Positions 36,915-49,008 of a DNA stretch of 64,000 nt are shown piece by piece. Within the stretch, counting starts at the first letter, position 1, and each line of letters begins with the position of its first letter. Below the pieces are notes generated by a model, which ran no database searches, was not told where the DNA came from, and saw only the letters and a list, made by a program, of their open reading frames with translations. The translations under genes were made by a program, and so were the position numbers. The stretch is taken from NCBI GenBank assembly GCA_030549335.1, contig CM060196.1, positions 12,849,501 to 12,913,500 on the forward strand, read 5' to 3'. The stretch is from Pontederia crassipes (lineage: Eukaryota > Streptophyta > Magnoliopsida > Commelinales > Pontederiaceae).

Positions 36915-37755
36915 TATTTTATATTATTGAATCCTATATTTTGATAATAATAAATTAAATTGGACATAAAAGTTACAAAGGTATGATCAAGTAATGATAA
37001 TGTAGTTGTAAGATTGATATAACTTTATTTGTAGAAGAAATCATCGAGTTAAACGATAAAAATAAAACTTCAGCAATACGACCGGACGATCCACCGATCG
37101 ATCGACCCTAGCGATCGGACGATTGATATATCAAGCGGGAGAAATGACGAGACTATACCGGTCGATGGTCTGATCGTTGCACCAGTCGGCCGGATCAATG
37201 CAGAGATGAATTCCAGAGATGCCAAGACTACATCGGTCGACGGTCCGGTTGTTACACCGGTCGACCGACCAAAAGTAGAAGAACACATTAAAAAAATGTT
37301 GACATTATACCGGTCGACTGTCCGGTCGTTACACTGATCTATCGGACAATGGATGAAATCACAAGTATGATACAATGATCATATTGACCGATCGATCGAG
37401 TATCGATCACAGTAGAAATATACAAAAGAAGTGTCAAAGCCTGAAGAAAAATCATCAATGCAAGCAAGATCATTTTAAAGATTTTTTCAAGTTCTTGAGC
37501 CCAAAGTTATAAATTTTTTTCCTTTTTCTTCTAAGCTTAGAAAATTTTGTAAAAGAAGAGATTTAGAGGAAAACATTATTTTTAATCTAATGAAGTTGTG
37601 AGCTTTTTGTAAGAAGACGTATGCCTTGCCTCTTGAGCGGAGAAGAAGACTTGTAGTATAAAAAGGACTGTTCCTTTCCTATAAGAAAAAAGAAAGACAA
37701 AGGATACGGTCTCGAGATCGAGAAGTCGGTGCAGGGACGTACGCCAAAAAATTAC
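36915..37755 (+). repeat. LTR fragment related to the gag-only element
   Basis: Carries the same GATCGGTCGACCGG-type motifs (37.08-37.4 kb). The block from CTCTTGAGCGGAG to GTGCAGGGACGTACGCC matches, inverted, the start of the LTR at 18801. It is a diverged single LTR piece of the same or a sister family, cut at about 37755 where transposase-like sequence begins. No second LTR nearby. Confidence 0.6.
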
Positions 37756-37756
37756 T

Positions 37757-38930
37757 TTAATGCGGTGTTGAACTTTATCATTTTATGTTATGAATTACTA
37801 CTCAAGAAACCAGAACCCGTACTAGAAAATTCAATAGATTACGGATGGAAGTGGTTTAAGGTAACTATTTTACATATATTATTTTTATATATTTTATTTA
37901 TTTAGAATTGTCTTGGTGCTTTAGATGGAACATACATTAGATGCATAGTCCCCAATCTAAAGAAGCCTAGACACAAAACAAGAAAATGAGAAATAGGTAT
38001 GAATGTATTAGGAGTTTGTAGTCAAGATATGCAGTTCATATATATTTTGCCAGGGTGGGAAGGGTCAACCGTAGATGGTAGAGTTTTAAGAGATGCATTA
38101 TCTAGACCCAAAGGTTTAAAAGTGTCGCAAGGTAAACATAATAAAAATTATCATATATTTAAGATAAAAATGATCTAATTTTTAATGTCATTATTTTTTG
38201 TTAAGTTATTATTATTTATGTGATGCTGGATATACAAATGGAGATGGATTGTTGACGCCATTTAAAGGTTAGAGATATTATTTAAATGATTGGGGTTAAC
38301 AACCTACAACACCACATGAGTTATCAATGAAGACAACATTGTCAATGATGAAGATCTTGCATATGCAGCTAGTCAAAGGGCTGAAGATCCTGCAGATACA
38401 GTCGCCAATATTCTCAATAAAGACAATATTACCAATGATCCATGCCAACATTCTTGATGATACTATCAATCTCGATGAGGATGTCTTTTTTGCAATCAAG
38501 AACCTGATATTAATAGTCCTACATCTCAACCATCTATGAACAATATGTAACGTCAAAAATGACTATTCAAATCATTCGTCCAGTTCTAGAAAGAGAAAAG
38601 CTAATAGTGATGAGGGAATTGTCCAAGCAATCAAGCACATCAGTACTTGTTTTGAAAATGCAAGCGAAAACATCAAGGAACTAGTAGTACACTTTAAGAG
38701 CCCATCTATTGATGCAAACACCGAAATGCAGAAAAAAGTTTATGAAGCATTACTTGCCATTGAGGATTTGAATCTAAATGAGTTGCAAATGATTAAAGTA
38801 GGAAAGAGTATTGCTTCATCATCTTCTTCGTTGGTGTTCTTCTTCTTTCTTCCTACAACTACAAGGAAGATTTTTGTTTGGTTCGAACTTGGCTTATATG
38901 ATAAGCAAATTATTTTTTAAACCATCTATC
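37757..38930 (+). pseudogene. PIF/Harbinger transposase relic (DDE_Tnp_4)
   Basis: Three exon-like blocks encode parts of a Harbinger transposase. The first gives ELLLKKPEPVLENS (to about 37860). The second, 37906-38137, gives NCLGALDGTYIRC, holding the first catalytic Asp (ALDGT), and then [20 protein letters not shown] and [12 protein letters not shown]. The third (about 38206-38320) gives YYYLCDAGYTNGDGLLTPF with the second catalytic Asp (CDAGY). Introns of about 45 and 70 nt with GT and AG ends separate them. Stops interrupt the second and third blocks (after HKTRK, after TPFKG and after DWG). A further block (about 38.33-38.93 kb) with AIKHISTCFENASENIKEL and KVYEALLAIEDLNLNELQM resembles the C-terminal part of the companion SANT/Myb-like protein. 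The element is dead; terminal repeats were not identified, although GGTAATAT-type motifs near 39.1-39.23 kb may mark its right end. Confidence 0.8.
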
Positions 38931-39235
38931 CTAGCAATTTAAATTTGAAACTAGAAACTATTTGAGTTTAATATTTTTATTAGATGAAATGCATTATACG
39001 ATGTTTGTTGTTTTTAGTATAGAAATTATTATATTTTTGGTTTAGTTTTCTTTATGAAGGATATTTTGGGAAATTGGTGACATTGCCTGATAATATTTTT
39101 TGTTAGTAAACAGGGTAATATGAGTTACAAGTAATATTACTCATTCATAATAAACAAGGTAATCTGGATTGCTGATAATTTTTGTTACAAGTAATTTCCA
39201 GTAATCATGAAAGGTAATATAGTAAGTTCCCCTTT

Positions 39236-40160
39236 AGTATCCCCAATCCAATTTATCATGAATGATTGCCTTTTTCAAAAAGAAAAAGAAAGACGGCATG
39301 GCATGTGCAACAAGTGACAAAATATATTAACAAAACTTTTGTCCGATATAATTGTTCTATCAAAATTTCGTTAAAAAGTATCTACTTTGTATTAATTTCT
39401 ATCAATGTTATTAGACGCGAATCTACTATGGTATGGTCTGTTTGAGTGTCAAATTGTTTTTAATATTAAATCAGACAAAATTGATATAAAATCGGCGTGG
39501 TTCATGTTTGAATTTTAAATCGGATGGGAACTGCATCTTGTTCCGTCCGATTTCGCCAAACACCGTCCCGAAATTAGGTTCGGGGGCGGAAATTGGTGGA
39601 AACGGGTCAGTAGACCCGATTCCACACTCCCAAAACCGGGAGCTCTAACAATTTTTTTTACTTTTTTTTGTGTTTTGAGTTTGACGTGACCATTTTTATT
39701 TTTTTTCAAAATTCATTTTCTTTTTTTTCCTTTTCTCTCAACCATATTGTTTATAAAATAAATTATTTAATAAATATAAAAATAATTTAATTAGGAATTA
39801 ATATAATATTATTTGTTACTTATTATTTCATTAAAAAATTTTACTATTTCATTAAATATAATTAATTTAAAAAATGATTTTTAATATTTAAATAATATAT
39901 TTTTTACTAAAATCCCATAAATTTTTTATTTATAATTATATTTTAATTAATAATATAATTATACTTCATAATTAAAATAATTATTTTTAATTTAAAATTC
40001 ACTAAAAATTCATCCATCACATCTATTTTTTTCTATCACATCAATCACCTTATTCCTTATCATCAAATTTCACTCCAATCAAACATAACATGAATTAATC
40101 TGTCAATTTAACTATGCACCGAGAACTTAGAAAGAATTATCGTTCCATTTCCAAAGGACC
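39236..40160. other. AT-rich intergenic DNA
   Basis: Poly-T and AT runs, with a short GC-richer patch at about 39520-39650. No gene seen. It ends at the target duplication of the solo LTR. Confidence 0.45.
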
Positions 40161-41819
40161 TGATGCATGCAAAATACAACATATTTTAGATTATTATTTT
40201 AATTAAATTTTCTGTAAATTGATCATGGCATGCATCATTTTTAGTCACTTTTAATCGTAATTCCGGATTTAATAATTTTAATTATTAAATTCTCTGAATA
40301 TTTTAATTGTGGATGGATTAACTAAATTTTGACAATTATTTTGCAGGAAAAATCGAGATTTAAATGGACTGTGCTGTATCGGCCAAAATTTGGAAGAATT
40401 TATCATTACGGCCGAGATTAGAATGAAGAATTCATCATTACGGTCGAGGTTTGTCTTTACACCCAAGTCGTTTTGGCCGAGATTCAAAAGGAGTAAAGAT
40501 AAATGATTTTATCTTTTGGGCGTAACAAGATTAAATTCTTTCCTTACGGCCGAAATTCGAATGGAGTAAAAGGGTTTATCTCTTTGGGAGTAAAGATAAA
40601 ATAATTTCTTACGGCCGAGATTTGGAGGGGGTAATGGCAATGAAATCATCCGTTTGGCCGATATATGAAGGTGTAAAGATAAAATTGTTTGGACGTAACA
40701 AGATTTAATTCTCTGTTTTGGCCGAGTTTATCTCATAATTTTAAAGTCAACCGTACGATGTTACGGCCGAGATCAAATTGAAGGCCGTCCGCACCCTATA
40801 AATACGTGAAGAATCCATCGTTTCAAGGGTGCTTGGAAGTTCAGGTTTTCTTCCACGGCGAGTCGTGAGCTCTGCAGGCTACGACCAAGAGGAGAGAGGT
40901 GCGACGGTTGGAGGTTGATCGCGATCCTGATCAAGTCCGAGAGGCTGCCCGATTGTCTGCCCAATTCGAGAGCTCTACTTCTATTTTGGGTGTAATTCTT
41001 TCGATTATTATTGTTATTTTGTTATTATCTCTCCAGAATTTCTAGGATGAACTCCATGTTTTTAGGATTATTATTTTAGGAGATTATTAATTGAAGGGAA
41101 ATGTTTGGACCCTACTTTATTTGTTTTAATCTTTTCTGATCAATTATTAATTATGCTTAATGCTTTTATATTAGTTAATTAAATTTCCGAATTAGGCTAT
41201 ACCAGTTTGTGGAGTGTTTAATTTCAGAATTCATTTTACTAATTATAATTGATTTTAGTTGGAATTAATAATTGACATAAATTTGATAACTAGTGTGTGG
41301 AGAATCAAATTTGTGTGGTCTATTAATCTATACCAGTTTGTGGAGTGATTAATAGTTTAGAGAATTCAATTTAATGCATCTTAATTTTAATATGATTTTG
41401 GGGGTACCAGTCGTGGAGACTTCAATTCTTATTAAATTAAGATAATTCTATATGATTAAATTGAGGGATGCTAGTCGTGGAGACCACAAGTTAATCATGT
41501 TAGATTACTTTAGGGAGACTCTAATCCATCTTTAAAGATTAAAGTTATCTTTTATGATTCAAATATTTATCCTGATCTATTTTCATCCTAAGGCCTAACT
41601 TCAACATCACTATCTTATCTTTATCTTATTTTCTTTATTTTATTTTATAAAACTCTTTTTCCAAAATTTCATGTTTATCCTCTCTTATTAATTTATAAAT
41701 CCAAATATTGAATTAATAATATTCCTCGTGGGTTCGACACTCTTACTCCTTTTTACTATATTACTTGAGCGACTAGTGCACTTGCTAGCAAATTTTATTG
41801 TTACAAATCATTAGCATCA
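40161..41819 (+). repeat. Solo LTR, Ty3-gypsy-like
   Basis: 1,659 bp bounded by perfect inverted ends TGATGC (40161) and GCATCA (41819), with a perfect 5-bp target duplication GGACC on both sides (40156-40160 and 41820-41824). No internal region or partner LTR is present, so it is the product of LTR-LTR recombination. The left half holds about seven degenerate TTACGGCCGAGATT units (40.38-40.78 kb). The right half carries the TCGTGGGTTCGACAC motif typical of the ends of Tat/Athila-type LTRs. Orientation is inferred from that motif. Confidence 0.85.
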
Positions 41820-42619
41820 GGACCCTAAAAGAATCATAAAATAGAAAATATAAAATATAAAAAAAAATATTAAAAGGAAAAGTTGAAGAGGATGAAAAGA
41901 ATGAGGGGTAAATAAATTAAATAGAAATAAAAAATGGTAAAGATTTAAAATCTGAACAATATTGAAAAGAAAATTATTAAAGGGCATACAAAAGGAAATG
42001 TTAAAAAATAAGAATAAATAAAAATAATTTAAGATAAAATATATTATATATATAATTAATATATATTATATTAGTTTAAGATAATTTGATCTTCTTTGAT
42101 CGAATTGGATCGGACTCATCCAATCGTAGACGGATAGTGAAGTTGGTCTATTCACGGTACATATTTCTTCGGCGTTACACCAAACAATTTTTGTCGTACG
42201 ATTGGTTCCAGCCATGCCCGATACGTTTCATGTTTCATCGAACACAAATGTTAGTCAGATGATACTATGGATTTATTCTTTTCATGTTAATATTCTACCG
42301 GTGCCAAGTTTGCAAATATATTTTGTTTGTGAATTCATCAAAATTGAATTTCTTATAAGACACCACATGTCCTTTTCGTAACATCAAATAACAAAAAAAA
42401 AGTATTGTCGGTAATATTTTTCTACATTACCACTCACTAATAAGTGTACTCCGAGATCCACTCGATTTAGTTGTGATAGGTCTGAGCAAACTCGGGACCA
42501 AATCTGGGTCTAAGCGAATCTAATCACGACTCAAATTATATCGGATAAAAAAATTTTCGACTCGGTACTGAATCAGACTCGACAATCCGAGAATCTGACC
42601 GGATTTGCAATTGAAAATT
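41820..42619. other. AT-rich intergenic DNA
   Basis: No gene recognised; low-complexity A-rich tract at about 41830-42070. Confidence 0.4.
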
Positions 42620-43060
42620 GCTATGACGACCATCCGGCACAACGTCCGGTGTTGAAAGACCGAGGAGGGGGAGGGGGAGGGCGAATCTCACCACTAGCAA
42701 CCCTCCCCGTGGCGGCCGGCACCTGGCAGTCGGATCTGGCCACTAACGGCCGGATCGGCTCACCTGTGGCCTGCCAGCTGCCACGATCCGATGCCTGGCG
42801 GCCGGATCGATCGTCGACTGTAACAATTCGGCATCTGACAGTCGGATCTAATCAATGACGGTCACGATCCGGCTCTGATAGTCGTTCAGCGCTTGACGGC
42901 CGGAGTAAAGAGAGAGGGAGGGGGAGGGGGAGGGGAAGGGCGTTCGGAGAGTCGTCGGAGTCGTTGCCGCCGTGAGAGAGAGGGAGAGATAAAGGGAAAT
43001 GGTGAAATGGAAGGAGGGAGAGTGAGATCGGGTTCATATATTAATAACCCGAACTGCAAA
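42620..43060. repeat. GC-rich CGGCCGGATC module, shared in style with CACTA interiors
   Basis: Repeats of GGCGGCCGGATC / TGGCAGTCGGATC style followed by a purine-rich GAGGGAGGGGGAGGGGGAG stretch. This is the same order of parts as the middles of CACTA copies 2 and 3 (24.79-25.2 kb and 58.0-58.44 kb). No CACTA ends or GACGG arrays flank it here. It may be a relic of a fourth copy or the source of the module. Open frames inside are compositional. Confidence 0.45.
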
Positions 43061-43560
43061 TCCAATCCTAACTCAGAATTTGACGAGCTTTCCATCAATT
43101 AGACCTGGTTCTGATCCGGATCTAATCTGGGCACAATTATTTACCTGATTTGCCGGGTTGGTGCGATCCGGATCGACTAGAATGTGGCTGTTGTGGATGT
43201 GGCTAATTCGCCAGTCATATCCCTTGACTCCATTATTAATTTCAATTTGTGAAATTCACGGATTTAAATTATAAATAAACTAAAAATATGTTTCTAGTAA
43301 CATAAGTTTTTTTTTCGTTACAAGTAAATTGAGATTGTAAAAGATCTCATCTGAATTTAGTCTAATATCATAATAAAATCGAGAGGTCATAAATTTAAAT
43401 CCAAAGCTTTTATTGAAAAGAAACTATTTCTTTATCCACATTAACACAAAACTGATTAAACATTGAAATTAACAGGGACTCCAATCATAACCTATTCTTT
43501 CATATATAAAAATTTCAAGTATCACAGACAATCTGATGATAACAAATTAATAATAATTGA
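43061..43560. other. AT-rich DNA upstream of P450 gene C
   Basis: No gene or recognised repeat. Confidence 0.4.
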
Positions 43561-43564
43561 TTGC

Positions 43565-43570
43565 TATAAA
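43565..43570 (+). promoter_or_regulatory. TATA box of P450 gene C
   Basis: TATAAA in GCTATAAATTGG, 54 bp before the ATG at 43619; position matches the box of gene A. Confidence 0.5.
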
Positions 43571-43618
43571 TTGGGGTGCAGAGTGCAAAGTTGATGAACT
43601 AAGCAGAATGCACAAAAG

Positions 43619-43950
43619 ATGATGGCCAGTTCACTTCACCACCTGCTGCTGAGCCAGCAGCTTCTTTGGTCGTGGACCTTTCACGCCTTGTCCTTCGTCC
43701 TGCTCTTCTTACTGGCCGCTCGGTACCTTCTCCGGAAAATATCCTACAAGCAACGCCGCCGCCGGTCGCTCAAAGCGCTCCCTTCCCCGCAATGTCTCCC
43801 ACTCTTCGGCAACCTCCTCCAGCTCGGCGCCCATCCGCAACACTCGCTGCGCTCGCTATCCCAACGACACGGCTCCGTGATGCTTGTCCACTTCAGATCC
43901 GTCCCCACGGTCGTGGTCTTTTCCGCCGTGGCCGTCGAAGAGGTCATGAA
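43619..43950 (+). pseudogene. Cytochrome P450 (CYP71 clan), gene C, exon 1 part 1
   Basis: First 110 codons of the third paralogue: hydrophobic anchor (about residues 18-36), basic KQRRRRS, and the hinge PSPQCLPLFGN. The usual hinge Gly (PPGLP or PQGLP in genes A and B) is Cys. The coding sequence stops at GTC ATG AA, where a copia element begins (43951). Host sequence resumes at 49009 with G ACA CGA GAC, the same place and phase as KTRD in genes A and B. The element thus split exon 1 and duplicated ATGAA. Confidence 0.92.
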
Positions 43951-44425
43951 TGTTAGAGTTGGTGAATACTTCAGGGCCCCTTGTTTCTCACACCGGGTTC
44001 GTCCACGTGAGCTTAGGGGAATCTAAGTATTACCCAATTAACACTATTGCTGGCGTACGAACGAAAGGGGGGTTCGGGGGGCCCCGCCCCCCGACGACGG
44101 TCCCGCTCGGTGAGCGGGCGGGGGTTCGGGGGCAGCGCCCCCGAAACCTAAACGGGTTTTGGACTTTTGTTTAGCCGGCCCGTGTGGTTCGGATTAGGTT
44201 TTTTCTCTGTTTGTTTGGGTTTTAAACCCGGTTTGGAGAGGCTATTAATAGCCTAATTTTTTGATGTAATCGGTGTGGCGGCTGTAAACCTAAACGATAT
44301 AGTGTAACCTCTTTGCAGGACGTAGCCCTCATCTCAAGGGTGAACCTGAGTAAATTCGTGTGTCTCCTCTATTTTTCTGCAATCTCTCTGCGATTTTCTC
44401 TCCTTGTTCTCGGATTTTCCCATCA
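43951..44425 (+). repeat. 5' LTR of the exonic copia
   Basis: 475 bp, TGTTAG to CCCATCA. It holds a GC-rich block of about 37 bp (CGGTGAGCGGGCGGGGGTTC) absent from the LTRs of the copy in gene A. Confidence 0.94.
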
Positions 44426-47400
44426 ATTGGTATCAGAGCACAGGTTGTTCAAGGAATTAGGGTTTATTCGAGATGTCAGGAGGGTCGCGAATCGAGATAG
44501 AAAAATTTGATGGAACACAGTTTGATCTCTGGAAGATGAAGATGGAGAATCTCCTTTGTGATCGAGATCTTTGGACGGCAATCGAGAAGGAGAGACCAGG
44601 CATGGAGATGGCAAAGGTCGCGGACGAGGCCTCCTCCAGTCAGGCAAATCCAAAGGCGATCGAAGAGTGGGATCGGATTGATAGAAAGGCGAAGGGTTTG
44701 ATTCGGCTGTGTCTCGCGGATTCAATTCTTACGAATGTGATGGGCGAACCTACTGCCAGAGATCTGTGGAGGAAGTTAGAATCCCTATATCAAAGTAAGT
44801 CGTTGGTTAACAAGTTATTTCTGAGGAAGAAATTGTACAATCTTCGGATGCAGGAGGGTGACTCATTTTCTACTCATCTTTATAACTTTAACACGGTGAT
44901 CAGTCAACTTGTATCAATCGGTGTTAAGTTTCAAGATGATGATAAGGCAATAACATTGCTCTGTTCGCTGCCAGATTCATGGGACAATCTGATTGTTGTG
45001 ATTGGTGGCGGGGATAAAGAACTTTCGTATGAAAGTGTATGTGCTGCCTTGTTATCAGAGGAAATACGGAGAAAGGGATCAGCAAGTTCTGATAAAGAGG
45101 CGCTAGCGGTCAGAGGAAGGCAACCAGAAAGGAATCAAAATCAGAGAGGGAGATCCAAATCTCGTGGGCGTTCGAAGAGTAAGGATAAGAAGGTGCAATG
45201 CTGGAGATGTCAAGAGTGGGGCCATCTGAAGCGAGATTGCAAAAACAAGCCGGTTCATAAGAAAGAAGCTGAGACAACCTCAGACAAAAAGGAGGCCGAG
45301 GCAGGAGATATGTATGTGGCTTCTGCATGTACGGCACAGTCAGATAAAGATGTCTGGCTTATCGACACTGGTGCTTCGTACCACATGACCCCTCATAAAC
45401 ATTGGTTCTGTGAATATGAGGAGTATAATGGTGGGGATGTCATGCTCGGAGATGACACTGCGGTTCAGATTGTTGGACGTGGCAGGGTGAAGTTGAGGAT
45501 GAATGATGGCACGGTGAAGATTCTACCAGATGTGATGCATATACCACTTATGAGCAGGAGTTTATTATCTGTTGGTACAATGACTGACTCGGGTGTTATA
45601 TTCAGTTGTGATAAGAATTCGTGCAAGATGATCAGAGGGTCGATTGTAATTGCACGATGGGTTCGCTATGGCACGTTGTACAAGTTGCTCGGAGAGACAA
45701 TATCTGTGGGCTGCGGATTTATTTCTGAAGAGGCCAAAGAAGATGAAGACAGCAAATCTATGTTGTGGCATCGGAGATTAGGCCATATCAGTGAAAAAGG
45801 ACTCTCCACTATAGCATCAAGTCAGATGGTAGAAGGAGTTCCGGATTGTTCTGTGGGCTTCGGGTTCTGTGAACATTGCCTCCATGGAAAACAGAATCGA
45901 GTCAGTTTTCAACACACAGGTTCAAGAGCAACGAAGATTCTCGAACTGATTCATAGTGATGTCTTTGGACCAACTCCGACTCCATCTATTGGAGGGTCCA
46001 GGTACTATGTTTCTTTTATAGATGATTTTTCGAGATACAGTTGGATTTATTTTATCAAGAATAAATCAGATGTATTCGATAAGTTTCGAGAATTTAAAGT
46101 TTTGGTGGAAAATCAATTGAGCTGCAAGATCAAGGTCCTTCGTACAGATAATGGAGGTGAATTTTGTTCAGATAAGTTTGAGCATTTCTGCGTGGACAAT
46201 GGTATTGCTAGGCAGAAGACAACTCCATATACACCTGAGCAGAATGGAGTAGCTGAAAGATTAAATCGGTCACTCATAGAGAATACCAGATGTATGCTGA
46301 GTTGGGATGAATTGTGGCAAGAATTCTGGGCAGAAGCTGTAGCCACAGCAAACTACCTGAAGAACCGCTCACCGACCTCATCAGTGAAGGATCAGACACC
46401 TTATGAGGCAATGTTTGGGAAGAAGTCAAATTTGTCTCATGTTCGGGTGTTCGGATGTGACGCATATGTTCATATACCCAAGGAAAAGCGGGGTAAACTT
46501 GACAGTAAATCTGAAAAGAACATATTTGTCGGATACAAGGAAGGGATCAAGGGCTAAATTGTGGAATCCAAAGTCAAGGACTATTGTTTACAGCAGGGAT
46601 GTTGTTTTCCGTGAATCACGTTCCCAAGTTGAAGTTCAAAAAGGTGATGAACCTAAGAAAGTGGTAGTGCTTGAAGAAGATTCTGATTCTGAAACTTCAG
46701 AGGTGGATGCACAAGATACTTCAGTAGAGTCTGTTACAGAACCGGATCAAGAGAACTCGGTTAATGAAGTTGAAGATGCAGACTCAGATGAAGACCCAGA
46801 TATTGGTATTACCATACCAGTACTCAGGAGATCGACACGAGAAAGAAGAGCACCTTTGAGATACTCTCTTAGTGCTCTGAGTTCGTTTCATGCTTTGAGC
46901 ATTATCGGAGAAGAACCTAGTTCTGTAAAAGATGCAAGGTCTATGGATGATGCAAATCAGTGGGAGCTTGCTATGGCAGATGAGATGCAATCACTGGATA
47001 AGAATGAAACATGGAGCTTGTGTCAATTGCCTAAGGATAGAAAGGCAATTGGTTGCAAATGAGTATTCAAGCGAAAGCTGAAACTGGGTGGGACTGTGGA
47101 GAAGTACAAGGCAAGACTGGTAGCTAAAGGGTACTCTCAGGTTGAGGGAGTCGACTATGATGAGATTTTCTCTCCCGTGGCAAAAATGACTTCGATCAGA
47201 TTTGTTCTATCTCTGGCAGCAGCATATAATCTTGAGGTAGAGCAGATGGATGTGAAGACGGCATTCCTTTATGGGGACTTGGAGGAAGAGATATATATGA
47301 GGCAACCAGAAGACTTTGAAGTTCAAGGTAAAGAGAAGCTGGTGTGCAAATTGAAGAAGTCTTTGTATGGATTGAAGCAGTCGCTAAGGATGTGGTACCA

Positions 47401-48527
47401 GAAGTTTGATACGTACATGCTCGAACTCAAGTTTGTACGTTCAGATTCAGATCACTGTGTTTACGTGAAGAAAGTTGGCGATCAATTTGTCATTCTTACA
47501 TTGTATGTGGATGACATGTTACTGATTGGAAATAGTATGAAGATGGTAAATTCAGTGAAGGGTTTGTTGGCCAAGAAGTTTGAGATGAAAGACTTAGGGC
47601 CGGCGAATTTTATTTTGGGTATGCAGATTAGAAGAGATCGTCAGAAGCGAAAGTTGTGGGTAGGACAGGAGAAGTACATAAAAGAAGTGTTGAAGAAATT
47701 TAACATGACAGACTGCAAGCCAGTGGGTACTCCTATGTCTCTAGGAACCAAACTTTCTGTAGAGCAATGTCCGAAGACGGATGAAGAAGTCGAAGAGATG
47801 GACCGTGTGCCATATGCAAGTGCAGTGGGCAGCTTGATGTACGTCATGGTGTGCACGCGTCCAGATATAGCCCAAGCAGTGGGAGTCTTGAGTCGATATA
47901 TGTCTAACCCAGGCAGGGAACATTGGAATGCTATCAAGAGAGATTTCAGGTACCTTCGTGGAACTTCAAATTTTTCGTTGTGTTTTGAAGGTACAAGGAA
48001 AGGAAAGATGCTTGATATTGTGGGCCATGTAGATGCTGATTAGGGTGGAGACATTGATAGTAGAGGATCCACTAGCGAATATGTTTTTACATTATTTGGG
48101 GCTGCACTAAGTTGAATGAGCAAGAGACAAAGCGTGGTAGCACTTTCTTTTACAGAAGCAGAATATATGGCTCTTACTCATGCTGCAAAAGAGGCCATAT
48201 GGCTACGACGATTGTGTTTGGAGCTCGGATTTGAGCAAGGTGCTATAGAGGTGAGATGTGATAATCAAGGTGCTATTCAGTTAGCTAAGAATCTCGCATT
48301 TCACTTACGCACAAAGCATATTGACATCCAATACCACTTTATTCGGGAAAAGGTGGAAAAGAAAGAGGTTCAGCTTGAAAAGGTTGATACAACAGAGAAT
48401 AGTTCTGATTTTCTGACTAAAGTAGTTACAGGTGTAAAGTTTGAGTGGTGCTCTACTGCTATCGGATTGAAGAAGAATGTTGCTGGAAAGGCTCTCATTG
48501 GTGTGAAGTATCCACCAAGTGGGAGAA

Positions 48528-49003
48528 TGTTAGAGTTGGTGAATACTTCAGGGCCCCTTGTTTCTCACACCGGGTTCGCCCACGTGAGCTTAGGGGAATC
48601 TGATTATTACACAATTAACACTATTGCTGGCGTACGAACGAAAGGGGGGGTTCGGGGGGCCCCGCTCCCCGACGGCGGTCCCGCTCGGTGAGCGGGCGGG
48701 GGTTCGGGGGCAGCGCCCCCGAAACCTAGACGGGTTTTGGGCTTTTGTTTAGCTGGTCCGTGTGGTTCGGATTAGGTTTTTTCTCTGTTTGTTTGGATTT
48801 TAAATCCGGTTTGGAAAGGCTATTAATAGCCTAATTTTTTGGTGTAATCGGTGTGGCGGCTGTAAACCTAAACGATATAGTGGAACCTATTTGCATGAAG
48901 TAGCCCTCATCTCAAGGGTGAACCTGAGTAAATTCGTGTGTCTCCTCTATTTTTCTGCAATCTTTCTGCGATCTTCTCTCATTGTTCTCGAATTTTCCCA
49001 TCA
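48528..49003 (+). repeat. 3' LTR of the exonic copia
   Basis: 476 bp direct repeat of 43951-44425, followed by ATGAA. Confidence 0.94.
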
Positions 49004-49008
49004 ATGAA

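Larger units (their letters stand above)
43951..49003 (+). mobile_element. Ty1-copia element in exon 1 of P450 gene C
   Basis: A 5,053-bp Tork/Tnt1-like copia fossil in the same direction as the gene, closely related to the element in gene A. LTRs are 43951-44425 and 48528-49003. A perfect 5-bp target duplication ATGAA flanks it (43946-43950 and 49004-49008). The primer site TGGTATCAGAGC follows the left LTR, and the purine tract AAGTGGGAGAA precedes the right LTR. Parts in order are gag with a CCHC knuckle (about 44.5-45.3 kb), protease and integrase (about 45.3-46.6 kb), reverse transcriptase (about 47.0-47.8 kb) and RNase H (about 48.0-48.5 kb). It is broken in about four places. The LTRs differ at about 23 sites by eye (near 5 percent), suggesting an age of roughly two million years at 1.3e-8 per site per year. 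Confidence 0.95.
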
